The notes beneath the pieces were generated by a model. That model saw nothing but the letters and a program-made list of their open reading frames with translations. It did no database searches and was not told the DNA's origin. Positions 1-11,160 of a DNA stretch of 64,000 nt are shown here, piece after piece; the first letter of the stretch is position 1; every line of letters starts with the position of its first letter. The DNA comes from Gnetum montanum (Eukaryota; Streptophyta; Gnetopsida; Gnetales; Gnetaceae), in contig MNCI01023831.1 of the NCBI GenBank assembly GCA_015680685.1, forward strand, positions 145,133 to 209,132. Direction: 5' to 3'. The position numbers and the translations under genes were made by a program.

Positions 1-443
1 AGCATAAAACCCCAATGATGTCCAGCACAATCAGGGTGGGCTTCAGCGCGATGCTGTAGGGAAAAGGCCAAGCCTCATTAACACCTACATCTACATTTGC
101 ACAACTAAAACAGAATTTGTAAAAACGCAAACAGGCCGAAACCGCCCAAACCCTTGCAACAAAGCAAGGTTTGTCCCTGACAACGGCGATAAACACAACC
201 TCACCAAAACCCTCGCATTAACCCGAGGTCCGTAATTTCGACATTCGCATTCACGCAAAACACATTCAAGAAACAAACAAAATAGACATATAGAACGAGC
301 GTAAGCACGAGAAGAATGACCTACCGGTTTAGAGGCGTCGGGTCGCAAACATCGATCAGCGCCTGCGAGACACGGTTCAAACTTGCCTGCACTTCGTCAA
401 TTTTAGCCAGTTTTGCATTCTTCTTCTTCACCTTCGGTGCCAT
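1..443 (-). CDS. 5' exons of a HAD/FCP1-like phosphatase gene (partial)
   Basis: The reverse strand has an ATG at 443 opening a 39-codon lysine-rich exon beginning MAPKVKKKNAKLAKIDEV. It ends at 325 just before a GT donor; reading through would hit TAG at once. A 271-bp intron (54-324) ends in a pyrimidine-rich stretch plus CAG. Exon 2 (53-1) joins in phase and reads ALKPTLIVLDIIGVLC before leaving the window. The hydrophobic-LDxxGVL pattern resembles the first catalytic motif of NIF/FCP1-like HAD phosphatases, which dephosphorylate proteins, although the usual second Asp position is Ile here. The leader upstream of the ATG is purine-rich, as in many plant 5' UTRs. The assignment rests on one motif. 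It may be a host gene next to the Tat element or a gene fragment captured by it in antisense. Confidence 0.42.
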
Positions 444-854
444 CGCGATAATCGTAAGATTTCTTCACAGCTTACTTGCAAATCCTCGCAAGGTTCCCTG
501 TCCTAGCTCTCTACTCTTCCTTCTCTTTGCTCTTCTTTTTCTCTGCTCTTCCTTGCAAATTCAAATTCACGATTGCCAACAACCGCTTCTTATCGACAAA
601 ACGCTTACTTATACGCGAGGATCGCCGACTTGATATCAGATTTAAGCGGAACTTTCCTGAAACGGAATCCGAAAATCTGGTATTAATTCGGCCGATATCG
701 CACGCTCCACTGTCCGAAATGACGTTAAACTACCACATATTATCGCCTCGTAATTGGGTTACATTGATTACAAGCTTTGTCTATGTTTTTCAAATTCAGT
801 TAGCCTGCCACGTGCGGCGACATCCCGTCACTTGTCCCCTAACCATTTACGCGC
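444..854 (-). promoter_or_regulatory. 5' UTR and upstream region of the antisense gene; left border of Tat pol
   Basis: No plus-strand coding is convincing here. On the minus strand 444-600 is a GA-rich leader leading into the ATG at 443. A G-box core CACGTG lies at 809-814, about 370 bp upstream of that ATG. The 5' border of the Tat element must fall between about 650 and 855 but no clean boundary, LTR or primer site is visible. Tat gag and protease are absent. Confidence 0.3.
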
Positions 855-3641
855 TTGCTGGTTTTGCAGGATAGACGGAGGATGGACACCACGATTTCAA
901 CACCTTTAACTTTGACAGGCCCATACGGGCACTTAATTAGACAATTTGACTCTACGCTAGTAGACATTAACCCACCTTTGGCAGGCGTAACCATAGCTGC
1001 ATCGGAGACGTCCCCAGAATGGCCAGAACAGTCCACGCGTACGCTAGACCTGGAAGCTGGGGACATAACCGAAGACCCCCTTTGTGAGGTCCCTATAGTT
1101 ACGCATCGAGGTGAGACCAAAACACTCAAGGTCAACTCTTTGCTAGACAAGCAAATGCACAACGTAATAACACAAGTCCTGCAAGACAACATTACTATCT
1201 TTGCATGGTCGTATGAGGATATGCCTGGGTTAGATCCTAGATTAATCCAACATAACATTATCCTCGACCCACAGATTAAAGCGGTTAGACAAAAGGCACG
1301 CAAAATCAAACCAGAGATCGCGCTAGCAGTGCGTAATGAAATCACCAAACTATATCAGGCTGGTTTTATCCGCGCAGTCAATTATTCGGACTGGGTATCT
1401 AACATTGTGGTCGTGCCAAAGAAGACCGGAAGTATACGCATATGCATTGACTTCCGGGACTTGAACAAGGCCACAATCAAAGATAACTTCCCATTACCAA
1501 GCATCAACCAGCTAGTGGATACAACAGCTGGGCATGCGCTTCTGTCCTTCATGGATGGCTTTTCAGGCTATAACCAGATTCGCATCAACCCAGAACATCA
1601 ACTGACCACAACGTTTATGACACCCTGGGGGACATTTTGCTATACCATGATGCCTTTTGGTCTGAAGAACGCCGGAGCAACGTATCAACGGGACATGACA
1701 TACATCTTTAGCGATTACCTCCTGGGAAGGCTGAATGATTATGTAGATGACATAGCTGTGAAGTCTTTGAAGTCAGAAGATCATTCAGAGGACCTGGAGT
1801 TAGTCCTTAAAAGATGCTCCACGCACGAGCTCCGGCTTAACCCAAAGAAGTGCGTATTCGAAGTCAAAACCGGACGCATGCTGGGATTTGTGGTATCGGA
1901 AACCGGCATACGAGTTGACCCTGATAAGGTCAAAGCCATTGTCGCGTTAAAGCCTCCCACAGACCTCAAGCAATTACGCAGGTTCATACGCAGGTTCATA
2001 CGCAGGTTCATACGCAGGTTCATTTCGAGGTTAATCGACAAATTACACCCCATGCAACATCTGCTGAAAAAGGGGGTTAATTTTGAATGGACCGACGATT
2101 GCCAGCGTGCGTTTGACAGTCTAAAACAGGAACTACAACATCTACCGACGGTTTTTCCACCACAAAGGGACTTACCTTTTTTCATTTACCTCACCACTTC
2201 GGACGTAGCAATAGCAGCATTGCTCTGTCAAAAAAGGGATGATGGGTCAGAAATGCCCATCTACTACCTGAGCCACGCTCTATGTGCGTACGAGACGAGG
2301 TACAACGACGTTGAGCGTAATTGCTTAGCATTAGTTTTTACGCTCAAAAAATGTAGGCATTACCTTTTTCGTAGCCAAGTTAACGTCATCTGTAAAAATA
2401 ACATCCTTAGGGCCATTACGCATAGCTTATACGAGAGTAGAAAAATCGCTCGCTGGAAGGCTATCACCACGAAATTCGATCTCCACTACATTGGCCAATC
2501 ATCCACGAAAGGCCAGGCGATAGCCGACCAGTTAATAACCTCACCAATTGATAACCACGCAACCATAGAGCCAGAATTCCCAGATGATCATGTACATAGT
2601 CTAAGCCCTGTCTCAACAGGCCCCGAAGCAACGCTGTACTTCGACGGAGCTTCAACTGCCAGAGGCGGCAGTGCCACCACTGTTCTTACGCTATCGCCTG
2701 AGGATGTGCATCTACACGCTTATCGATTGACCTTCCCTTGTACAAACAACGTGGCAGAGTACGAGGGGCTCCTCAGGGGATTACTAACTGCAAGTGAACT
2801 CGATGTTCAACACCTAGCAGTTAGGGGTGATTCGATGCTTGTCATAAATCAAATCACTGGAGTCTATGCCTGCAAGGTGGTACACTTGCAGCCCTACTGC
2901 GATCAGGCTAAGGATCTTCTAAGGCGATTTATGACCTTCGACGCCCAACACGTCCCGAGGACTGATAACACGCTAGCCGACGCACTGGCCACCTTGGCTT
3001 TACATATGCCTTCACACCTGCTTAACACCTGCCCTGCATTGATTACAGACTGCGCAGACCCTATCATTCAGACGGCGCACATCTCCTCTCTTACCGAGAC
3101 GAGCATGCCTGAATGGTACGATCATATCAAATCTTATCTTTTACAGGGTGAACTACCAACTGCATTAACGCGCGCACAGAGGGACGCAATCCGAAAGTGG
3201 GCTAAGCACTACGTCATCATCGGTGACAGCACTCTTTGTAGACGCTCCTTTGATGGCGTATTGCTCGCCTGCGTTAACACAGACCAAGCACAGCACATAG
3301 TCAGCGAGGTTCACGAGGGACTGTGTGGTGGCCACGTAGCGCCACGGGCTATGGCCCTAAAAATCCGTCGCCTAGGGTACTACTGGCCATGCATGGAAAG
3401 AGATTGTTTGACAAAGGTTAAGACCTATGACACATGTCAACGTCACGCAAACCTCATCCACGTGCCACCCACCGCATTGCACACGACACAGATAACATGG
3501 CCATTCCAACGATGGGGACTAGACATTATAGGACCCATCGCGCCAAAATCTTCCGCAGGACATAGCTTCATTATTATCGCTACCGAGTACTTTACAAAGT
3601 GGGTGGAAGCTATCCCCCTGAGGAAAATCACATCTCAATAG
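855..3641 (+). pseudogene. pol: Tat pol: RT, RNase H, second RNase H, integrase N-terminus
   Basis: A 928-codon open frame. RT motifs include a CIDFRDLN block, a FMDGFSGYNQI block, MPFGLKNAGATYQR, and the catalytic YVDD near residue 296. A Ty3-type RNase H follows, and then a second RNase H with YFDGAS, NNVAEYEGL, RGDS and a terminal TDNTLADALA, so all four acidic residues are present. Next is the integrase zinc finger, where the first Cys of the CxxC pair is Tyr (KTYDTCQRH), and the first catalytic Asp (WGLDIIGP). The frame stops with TAG at 3639-3641 inside the integrase core; related elements read Gln-Asn there. A 12-bp repeat expansion replaces part of the connection region. The upstream start is arbitrary because gag and protease are missing. 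Confidence 0.85.
1977..2024 (+). repeat. Four 12-bp tandem units inside the RT connection region
   Basis: Four copies of CGCAGGTTCATA (the last has one change) encode RRFI repeated. They sit where Ty3/gypsy polymerases normally have the conserved 'LR.F.G....RRFI' segment before the RNase H. Length is a multiple of 3, so the frame survives. Confidence 0.9.
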
Positions 3642-3656
3642 GTTTGCCATTTTATC

Positions 3657-4355
3657 TTGGATAACATAGTAACCCGATTTGGTCTCCCAATGACTATTGT
3701 GATCAAGAATGGGCCCCAGTTTAGTAGCACGGATACCAAATCCTTCTGTGACAACCTAGGCATCAGGCAGTCTTTTTCCTCTCCTTATTACCCGCAGGCA
3801 AATGGTCAAGCTGAAGCATCAAATAAGGTAATCATCAATTTGCTCAAGAAAATGCTCGACGGCAACAAAAGGTGGTGGCATGAACAGATCCTCTACGTGC
3901 TATGGGCATATCGTACTACGTGTAGAACAGCTACAAGCAGTACGCCCTATAGCCTGGTCTATGGATCTGAGGCAGTGCTACCTCTCAAATTGCAAATACC
4001 TTCTCTGAGAATGGTCCTCTCCACCATTATAAATGAGGCTCAACACACCGAGGCTCGGATAATGGATTTGAAGTCATTGGAAGGGAAGCAGATACAGGCT
4101 CTTGAAGCAATTGAGAAATATCAGGATAAACAGAGACAAAAGCATCATCATAATCTTCAGCAGTGTCCGATCAAGAAAGGAGACCTGGTTCTCAAGGCTG
4201 TGCGTGAACCAGTTGGCAAGTTCTCTGCAAACTGGGAAGGCCCTTTCTCGGTGATCGACGCATACAGCAACGGAGCGTTCAAATTGGTAGATGTGAACGG
4301 CAACGAGTTAGCAAATCCTGTAAATCATGTCTACTTGAAGCGGTATTTCATCTAG
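3657..4355 (+). pseudogene. pol: Tat integrase core and C-terminus
   Basis: Continues the same frame after the TAG at 3639. It carries the end of the DDE core and the C-terminal domain. The second catalytic Asp is lost: related integrases have 'SDNGPQF' and here the residues are IKNGPQF. The catalytic Glu is kept (YYPQANGQAEASNK). The C-terminal part with the tail 'NHVYLKRYFI' ends at a TAG at 4353-4355. With a premature stop and a missing Asp the integrase is dead. Confidence 0.85.
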
Positions 4356-4395
4356 CAGCATCTACAGTGTTGACAGCAGGTATGGCATCACTGAT

Positions 4396-5250
4396 CGTCC
4401 GCTACGACGTAAAACTGGCACCTATCATCTGCTACGACGTAAAACTGGCACCTATCGTCCGCTACGACGTAAAACTGGCACCTATCGTCCGCTACGACGT
4501 AAAACTGGCACCTATCGTCCGCTACGACGTAAAACTGGCACCTATCGTCCGCTACGACGTAAAACTGGCACCTATCGTCCGCTACGACGTAAAACTGGCA
4601 CCTATCGTCCGCTACGACGTAAAACTGGCACCTATCGTCCGCTACGACGTAAAACTGGCACCTATCGTCCGCTACGACGTAAAACTGGCACCTATCGTCC
4701 GCTACAACGTAATACTGGCACCCATCGTCCGCTACGACGTAAAACTGGCGCCCATCGTCCGCTACGACGTAAAACTGGCGCCCATCGTCCGCTACGACGT
4801 AAAACTGGCACTGCACGTCCGCTACGACGTAAAACTGGCATGCTTTGCACGCGTCCTCCACGACGCTAAACTGGCAAGTGGTAACCGTCCGCTACAACGT
4901 AAAACTGGCAATGTTGTACAGGTCNGTTTTGCACAAGTCCGCCAAGACGAAAAGCTGGCATCTTTTGCACGCATCCGCCACGACGCTAAACTGGCACAGG
5001 TAAGTAGCCGTCTGCTGAGATGTAAAATCAGCACAGATCTGTCCCTGGGTCATGACATGAAACTGACATCCACAGCACGGTCTGCTGAGACCATAAACCA
5101 GCCTGACCATCGTCCGCTACGACGTAAAACTAGCACCTCTCGGTCTGCCCGGACTTTAAACTGGAACCATGGTCTGCTGAGACTTAAAATCAGTAACGGA
5201 AGTCTTCCAAGACTTAAAACTGGGATGTACAGATCGCCACGATGTTCAAG
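4396..5250 (+). repeat. 30-bp tandem array in the Tat 3' untranslated region
   Basis: About 14 near-identical 30-bp units from 4396 to 4815 (core GCTACGACGTAAAACTGGCA), then more diverged units of about 30-37 bp up to about 5250. Since 30 is a multiple of 3 and no unit holds a stop, long frames stay open on both strands (VRYDVKLAPI repeated on plus, QFYVVADD on minus). I treat these frames as by-products. One N (4925) lies inside the array. Homogeneous units on the left and decayed units on the right suggest recent expansion from the left end. Confidence 0.92.
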
Positions 5251-6197
5251 CGAGCGTGATCACTCCTGTACAGTTGCACAGCAGACGGGGTGGGATACTA
5301 AGACAGTCCTAGTGTCGCCACCTCATCGGCATCCTACTGATTCCTCGGATAAGCAAAGAGGCATCTTACTGATCCCTCGGAGATGTCGCCGCTGCGCCCG
5401 TCGTAGTGGTGGTACCTCTAGGAGTTTAGCCTCGTTAGTCGGAGCCCCAACGAAATCCTCATTGGTCATGGCCCCAGGAGTCTCCGCCAATCATCGCTAT
5501 CGGACGCCGATCTTGCAAATTCATCTGGCCGGTTCCCGGTGCAACCAGTGAGCTGCACTGTGTCTGATGCCTTTTGGCGAAGGTATGCAGTGCCGAATCA
5601 TCAGGATTGGCGACTCTGCCCAAGTGCTCCAGCTCAACTTTTACAGTCCATTGGCTCTGGTTCACATCAGACAGCATTGGTTCCAAGAACCTCGCCTTTT
5701 GTCCATAAGCAATGGTGTCCTCTATTTTCTTTTGTGGTTGCAGGCTACCTACCTTGGAGGACGTCATTCAAAGGTGCATCAATCTGAGTGGTGAAGTGCA
5801 ACAGCGTGTTGAAATGGCTACTCAGGTTTGCCCAACACACATCTGACCTCAACTTCTTTTTCCTTCTTCCCCACCACCCAGTTCCCATACGCAACGTCCA
5901 TATATGCACGTCTTCATTTTCCACTCACGCTAGCAGAGATATCGCAGAAAGTGACACGCAACGCTCCTTTCGCACGCATTCCTGCTACAATTTGTAACAG
6001 AGACATCTCAGATTGACGTGCTACGCTCGTCTGAAAGCATTCCTGTTGACATGAATAAACACATAGTTTGCGTCCTCTCTGAACTTGCTTCCAATTACAT
6101 CCCTTTCTCTCATATACCCGCCAGTCTTCCTCTTTCATGTGGATGGAGCAACACCTGAGTAGTCATGGATGAACGTTGTTCTTGCTTCTACCAACCC
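5251..6197 (+). other. Tat 3' untranslated region, no gene seen
   Basis: Continues from the tandem array to the polypurine tract. Short open frames on both strands show no domain or family resemblance. Direct motifs such as CCTCGG recur at 5340-5390 but no ordered repeat is clear. Confidence 0.45.
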
Positions 6198-6273
6198 GGT
6201 GTTTCGCATTCTTTGTTGACGTTCTTCAGGTAAGCCCTGTAACCGTCAACAAAGAGGGGCCATTGAAACACCG
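6198..6273 (+). repeat. Long stem-loop spanning the putative polypurine tract and LTR start
   Basis: Nested inverted repeats: CGGTGTTTC (6198-6206) pairs with GAAACACCG (6265-6273), and TCTTTGTTGACG (6210-6221) pairs with CGTCAACAAAGA (6244-6255), both perfect. The purine run AAAGAGGGG (6251-6259) is the likely polypurine primer and lies partly in the right arm. The LTR probably begins at the TG of 6264. Confidence 0.65.
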
Positions 6274-6338
6274 TGAAAATTACGAGTCGGCCTCAGGCGA
6301 AGATTCGTAATTCAAGCGAGAACGCGCCTCAAATTTTT

Positions 6339-6862
6339 TCAAGGACAAGTTTACGCTCTATCACACATGGCAGCGTAATGAGCGTAATAAGCTCCAAGAC
6401 AGTTGAAGGAAAAATCCAGAGAGGCACGACAGATTGGCATTTTTTGCTTGCGGCGCATAAATAAATGGCCTTTACGCTCGTTACGCGGCGATGCGTACTA
6501 GTGCGTGGGTCATAATTCAAGTTGCACGCTCGTTATGCTCCATCACACGCCGTTGCGTGGTAAGCGTAAGTTATGCATTATTTACGCTTTATCACGCGCA
6601 GTTGCGTAATGAACGTAAGTTATACTTTGTTTACGCTTTGCCATGCACAGTTGCGTGGTGAGCGCATGTTACATTTACGCTTTGCCACGCACAGCTGCGT
6701 GGTGAGCGTAAAACGATCCTGAGCTCTTATTTTTACACCAAATTACGCTCATACATGCAACGCAACGCGAATGAGCGTAATACTGCCTGAATGCAGCCTA
6801 AAGTACGCTCAGCATATGCCTACTCTTCACACGCACAACACGCAAGCAAGCGTGTTGTGCGT
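6339..6862 (+). repeat. Array of hairpin-forming inverted repeats in the Tat U3
   Basis: Seven or eight successive units of the type TTACGCT..CACGCA..TGCGTG..AGCGTAA. The best are 6673-6712 (TTTACGCT with AGCGTAAA, inner CCACGCA with TGCGTGG), 6744-6781 (ATTACGCTCAT with ATGAGCGTAAT, 11 bp perfect) and 6831-6862 (13-bp perfect arms around AAGCAA). They end about 100 bp before the TATA box. Confidence 0.8.
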
Positions 6863-6958
6863 AGTCACAGTCTGACTTAAAAGATCATGCCAGCAGGGCC
6901 CACAATATCCGGGACCCACATCATCAGGGTTGCACCTTTCCCAGGAAGCGTCGCGGCC

Positions 6959-6965
6959 TATAAAT
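6959..6965 (+). promoter_or_regulatory. TATA box of the Tat LTR
   Basis: TATAAAT in a GC-rich setting, downstream of the hairpin array and about 720 bp before the LTR end, in the position expected of an LTR promoter. Confidence 0.55.
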
Positions 6966-7763
6966 GCCTCAGTTGACAAAGATACCGCGGTTGGCAAAAA
7001 TTCGGGTTAACAAGAAAACTCAGAGAAGCAAGAAGCATTTTTTCTGCGCACTAGAGCACTTAGCACTTTGGAGCAGAAATACAGAGAACAGCGCTTTGGC
7101 AATTGTGGACATCATCACCTTACAGCCGAAGCAGAGTACAGTTCGATTTGAGCACCGGTGATAGGAGTAATCTTTCTTCTGAAGAGACTTTATCGATCAG
7201 ACATAGTTGATCGGTAGACGTTGAAGCTTGGCCTGCCTTGCATCTCAGCTTAGCCCACGGAGTAGATCGAACTTTTGTTCAGACCATTTTTCTTGTTGTT
7301 TTGTGCTTGTTTCACATTCTGTAATCGGGGATTCCCCAGTGTAATTTCTCATATGAAATATACATTTGTAAGTCAGAGCGCAGATCTTGAAGCTACGTGT
7401 TTCTCTTTTGCCAGCCTCCTCTCATCGTGTTTAGCATCATCGTTGTCGCAATCCGATCACATCGCTTTCCCTTTGTTTTACGGTCCCTCGAATCAGATCG
7501 CTTTCTTTTACGCACTTTACATCATTTTACTGACCCGTAAGTCCCTGTCTGATTGACAAGACCGTTCGAGGCGCCGCGGATTCGTTTTTCCAGCATAGCC
7601 CTTGCGCGGATCCGTGGCTAAAACTGTGTACGCTGGAATATCGGTCGGTATTTCCAGCTGCCGACATTTTCTGTCGTTACAGTTGGGAGCTTCAATGAAC
7701 CCTTAGGATTAATTAAACAAAAATTATATAACGGTTAATTAGCACACCGAGTAAAATAACACA

Positions 7764-10700
7764 ATGTCTTCTTCTTCGAACAAAAGTAATTCACCACCTA
7801 GGGATCATACAAAAGATAGTCGACAATCCAACACACATAACTGTGAACCGCCAGTTCCTCAACAACATCGAGTAGTATATGCTCATCATGATGAGTATAT
7901 ATCCAATTTTACCTTTATCCTCCATCAAGATGAACAGCTAGGATGGATAAACTTATAAGGTAACATAGTCTTACCTCTAGATCGATCAGTCCCAAACATG
8001 CTCCTCCGTGCTCTTGCACAGATTGGCATGATGCAGCTATATGTTGAATACATTGTACATGATTTAGACACAAGGGATTATCATCCCACAACAACACAAT
8101 GTTTAAGGGACTCATGGCAGGAGATCCACCATATGTTGTTGAAGGGCAAAGAGGTCTCGCACATCCTAAGCATAATTGGAGACGGTGAACCAATTATAAT
8201 AGGTTTTCTATTGAATGATGTTCCCCCTCCTAATGATGGTGAGGAGGTGGGGTATCAGAACCTAATCTCTATGATACACAACACTAGTTCTAATCCCCAT
8301 GAACACCAACTGTTCACTGAGGGAAAAAAACACATGACAAGGATGGACATTCTGATCGTCATCACGATCGAGGTCATAGCCACAGAAGAGAAGGTAAGAA
8401 ACATCGTCATGGAAATGGTTCTCCTTCTTCTTCTCCTTCATCACACCATTCACCCTCTCCTTTCACATCTAGGCATAGCCACAAAGAGCATAATGGTGAG
8501 GATAAGGGTAAACAAGATGCAAGACCTCGATGAGAGAGTTGAGAGAGAGGACGAGGGTAGTCAAGAAAATCAAGGCATGAACAAAGGGAAAGTAGGAAAC
8601 AACGTAGACATCATAGATGTCATGAAAGAAATGATCATGATGAGCCCCTACTTGCAATCTAGAGTATGCTAGATATAACAAAGATAGTTAGATTACCGAC
8701 AAGGCATCAAAAAGATAGTCGGATCAAAATATTAGATATGAATAATATCCCACGCTTGGAAGGGGGATACAACATTGATCCGCAAAATCATTTATAGGCA
8801 TTCCATGATGCCTGCGCCTTGCAAAATATAGAGAATGAGTGGTAGAAATTAAAGTTGTTTTCTAGGACACTCATAAAGGAAGCAAAGAGTTGGTACCGGT
8901 TCTTAGAGCTAGAAACCATTAGAAGGTGGAGAATGATGTTAGAGTTGTTCAACGATAAATACCAAATGTACTCCAGAGTGTCTGACTTGCGTAAGTAGAT
9001 CCAAGGATGGAAGTAGGGTAATCATGAACCCTTGGATGCTACCATGGTCCAATACTATGCATTACTACATCGTTGCCCAGGCCATGGTTACGCATAGCGA
9101 GATCAACTCAACCACCTCGTAGATGGGCTAAGACATGAGACTAGGAGAACCCTTGGGAGTTATGCCCAAGGGAGATTATCTAAGCTTAAATCACATGAAA
9201 TTCATCGATTTTTAGAGCAAGTAGCCAAAGAAGAAGGGGAGCTACGGAAAAGAGAACGCACAGAAGAATATAACCATGATCCTTCCCTTCGGAAAAAGGG
9301 AGTGAGATTTTGTGAAGAGGAGGATGAGTCACCACTTGAATAGTTGGTTAACAAAAAAACCTTGCTAATTCAAAAGCTAACAACAAAAGTATTAGCTAAG
9401 GTAGATGAAATATGGAGCTCCTTAGATAGTAAAATAGAAATTGTCCTAAAAATTGTAGAGGAATCTAAGGAGGAATGAAGTAGTACCAAGGATAAGAAAA
9501 AGAGAAGAGATTCAGGCCATGCACATGACAAGGGTAAGGGGAAAATAACTATCTCTGATCAGGTTGTGGATTTAGATACAGACAATGACGATGTATGTGA
9601 GATTTTCCAATATGACCATCCTAAGGGATGTTGTCCAATCATCTCACATTTACAAGAGTCTAGGGTGTATGCAGTTAACCCAAGACTTAACCAACGGCAA
9701 GCACCCCAATGGTTACCTTATCCCCAAGGTAACCCAAGATAGTTCCACCAACCATCAACGTACTATCCAAGTGGAAATCCACCACAACCCATCAGGAAAC
9801 ATTAGCAGTGGTAACATCCACAGTCATGGGGGATGCCATCGCTGAGACAACAATACCCTTACCAACAACTAGATCTATATGGCTACTACATGCAGTAGCC
9901 TATTTCTCCAAGTGACTCTATGGTTCACACAACTCCACATCAGCATTACCAAGTTTAGGAGTATTTTAGGACTCCTTCTCCTCTGGGAGACGCTCCATAT
10001 CCATACCATCCTCCAAATCCATCAGTCACTCTTACATCGGTAATTCCACTACCACCTGCTCCAACAATGCAAGGGGGACTCCCCAGTCAACCACAGCAAC
10101 GTAATGCTATAAGAGCTATAAATCTTCAACCTGTTGCTAGTTCTGACAACCGTAAGAAGAGAAGACCTTTCTTCAAAATCAAAATCCTAGACAAGCTATC
10201 ACAACCACAAGCAATTAAGTCTATGCACACTCCTCCAACATATAAGACTTCAGAGCTCCCTTCAAATCAACACCAGAGCTTCACGCATACGGTTATTTTA
10301 ACACATACCATTACCAACTAGATCAAGGTAGGCCACCTTCCTAGGAAACTCTCTAATCCTGGAAGTCCCTTAATCTATCTACAAGTTGTTGGGAACAAAC
10401 CACATAAGGCTCTTCTTGACTTAGGTTTCGAAGTCAACTTAATCTCATGAGAAATGTATCAAGCCTGGAACCTACCCCAACTCAAGAAGAGCAATATTCA
10501 ACTAGAGTTGGCTGACCAGTCCATCACCATTCCCTTGGGATTGGTGGAGGACATTGTTACCACCGTGTGTGGTTGGTCATACCCAGCTGATTTCCTGGTG
10601 ATAGAAGTCAATAATAACAATGAGGGCTTCCCAATTATAATGGGAATGGCATGGCTAAGTACAGTAGATGCATGCCTAGGGATTCATGATCTTTCCTTGG

Positions 10701-10912
10701 AAATATCTAAGGAAAATATTTATGGAAATATCGAGAAGAAGAAAGTTCCATGGATCACATGTAATGACTCAGAGGGTGATGACATGGAGAAATACTCAAC
10801 ATCTCCTTCATGTAACCAATGTGCCCTAGAAACTTTGATACAAAGGTGCCTATATGTAGCAACCACACAACATTGGAGTATGAGCATCACCGACTTCCAC
10901 CCCTTAATCTAA
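7764..10912 (+). pseudogene. gag: Element A gag-protease
   Basis: Opens with MSSSSNKSNSPPR, the same start as B and D. Recognisable parts: N-terminal gag (7764-8672 with a stop at 7957), capsid region about 8730-9300 (LELFNDKYQ, IQGWK, QLNHLVDGLRHETRR) broken by several stops, a short zinc-knuckle-like motif near 9597 with one Cys changed to Phe (CEIFQYDHPKGCC), a proline/glutamine-rich linker, and protease from about 10330 where the active site reads LLDLGFEVNLIS instead of LLDSGSGVNLIS. The protease half (10454-10912) ends beside the deletion that removed RT to integrase. Confidence 0.75.
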
Positions 10913-11039
10913 GAACATCAATTAGGAGAAGTTGGATACTTTTGAAAAATTCAAATAAGCGCTCATTATTTTGGATCTCTCTTTTTCCATACAATCATGG
11001 GAGAGATGGCCACCTATGCTGATCAGTAGGGGCCCTCAA

Positions 11040-11160
11040 TTCTTTTTAGTTTTTGTTTTACACATTTTTGTTTTTCAGATTTTTGTTTTACATTTTTTTT
11101 TACACATTTTTGTTTTACAAATTTCTTTAATGTTTTTTTTTTGTTTTACAACATCATTTA
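11040..11160 (+). repeat. T-rich minisatellite after the pol deletion, element A
   Basis: Imperfect repeats of about 15 bp, TTTTTGTTTTACACA, also present at the same place in C (29262-29400) and D (59803-59965). The reading frames across them (Phe/Leu-rich) are not genes. Confidence 0.75.

Larger units (their letters stand above)
855..7681 (+). mobile_element. Tat-lineage Ty3/gypsy retrotransposon, 5' truncated or partly outside window
   Basis: Order: RT, RNase H, a second RNase H, integrase, a tandem-repeat 3' untranslated region, a polypurine tract and a 3' LTR. Two RNase H domains in tandem, followed by minisatellite-like repeats before the 3' LTR, are known hallmarks of the Tat lineage (Ogre, Retand and Grande type). 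Gag, protease, primer site and 5' LTR are not seen. The right end (..TTACA at 7681) abuts sequence homologous to the leader of the A-D family, so the element appears inserted in copy A, which would explain why A has no visible 5' LTR. Whether the sequence left of 855 belongs to the element is unresolved. Confidence 0.75.
6264..7681 (+). repeat. Putative 3' LTR of the Tat element
   Basis: Begins TGAAAC directly after the purine tract and ends TTACA at 7681, where sequence homologous to the leader of family copies B, C and D resumes (GTTGGGAG). It holds an inverted-repeat-rich U3, a TATA box at 6959-6965 and about 720 bp of R-U5. No second LTR is in the window for comparison, so the left border is an inference; the right border is supported by homology of the flank. 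Confidence 0.5.

Noticed and set aside
2464-2655. Minus-strand frames inside Tat pol (also 839-1348 and 1781-2185)
   Set aside because: Shadows of the real pol frame.
4388-4861. 157-residue minus-strand and 394-residue plus-strand frames with 10-residue repeats
   Set aside because: They follow automatically from a stop-free 30-bp tandem repeat; no start context, domain or conservation supports a protein.
4396-5250. CRISPR-like array
   Set aside because: Units are directly adjacent without spacers, in a plant retrotransposon; it is a tandem repeat.
11041-11150. Phe/Leu-rich frames resembling a membrane protein (also 29271-29471 and 59715-59996)
   Set aside because: Products of T-rich minisatellites in untranslated regions; the frames differ between copies.
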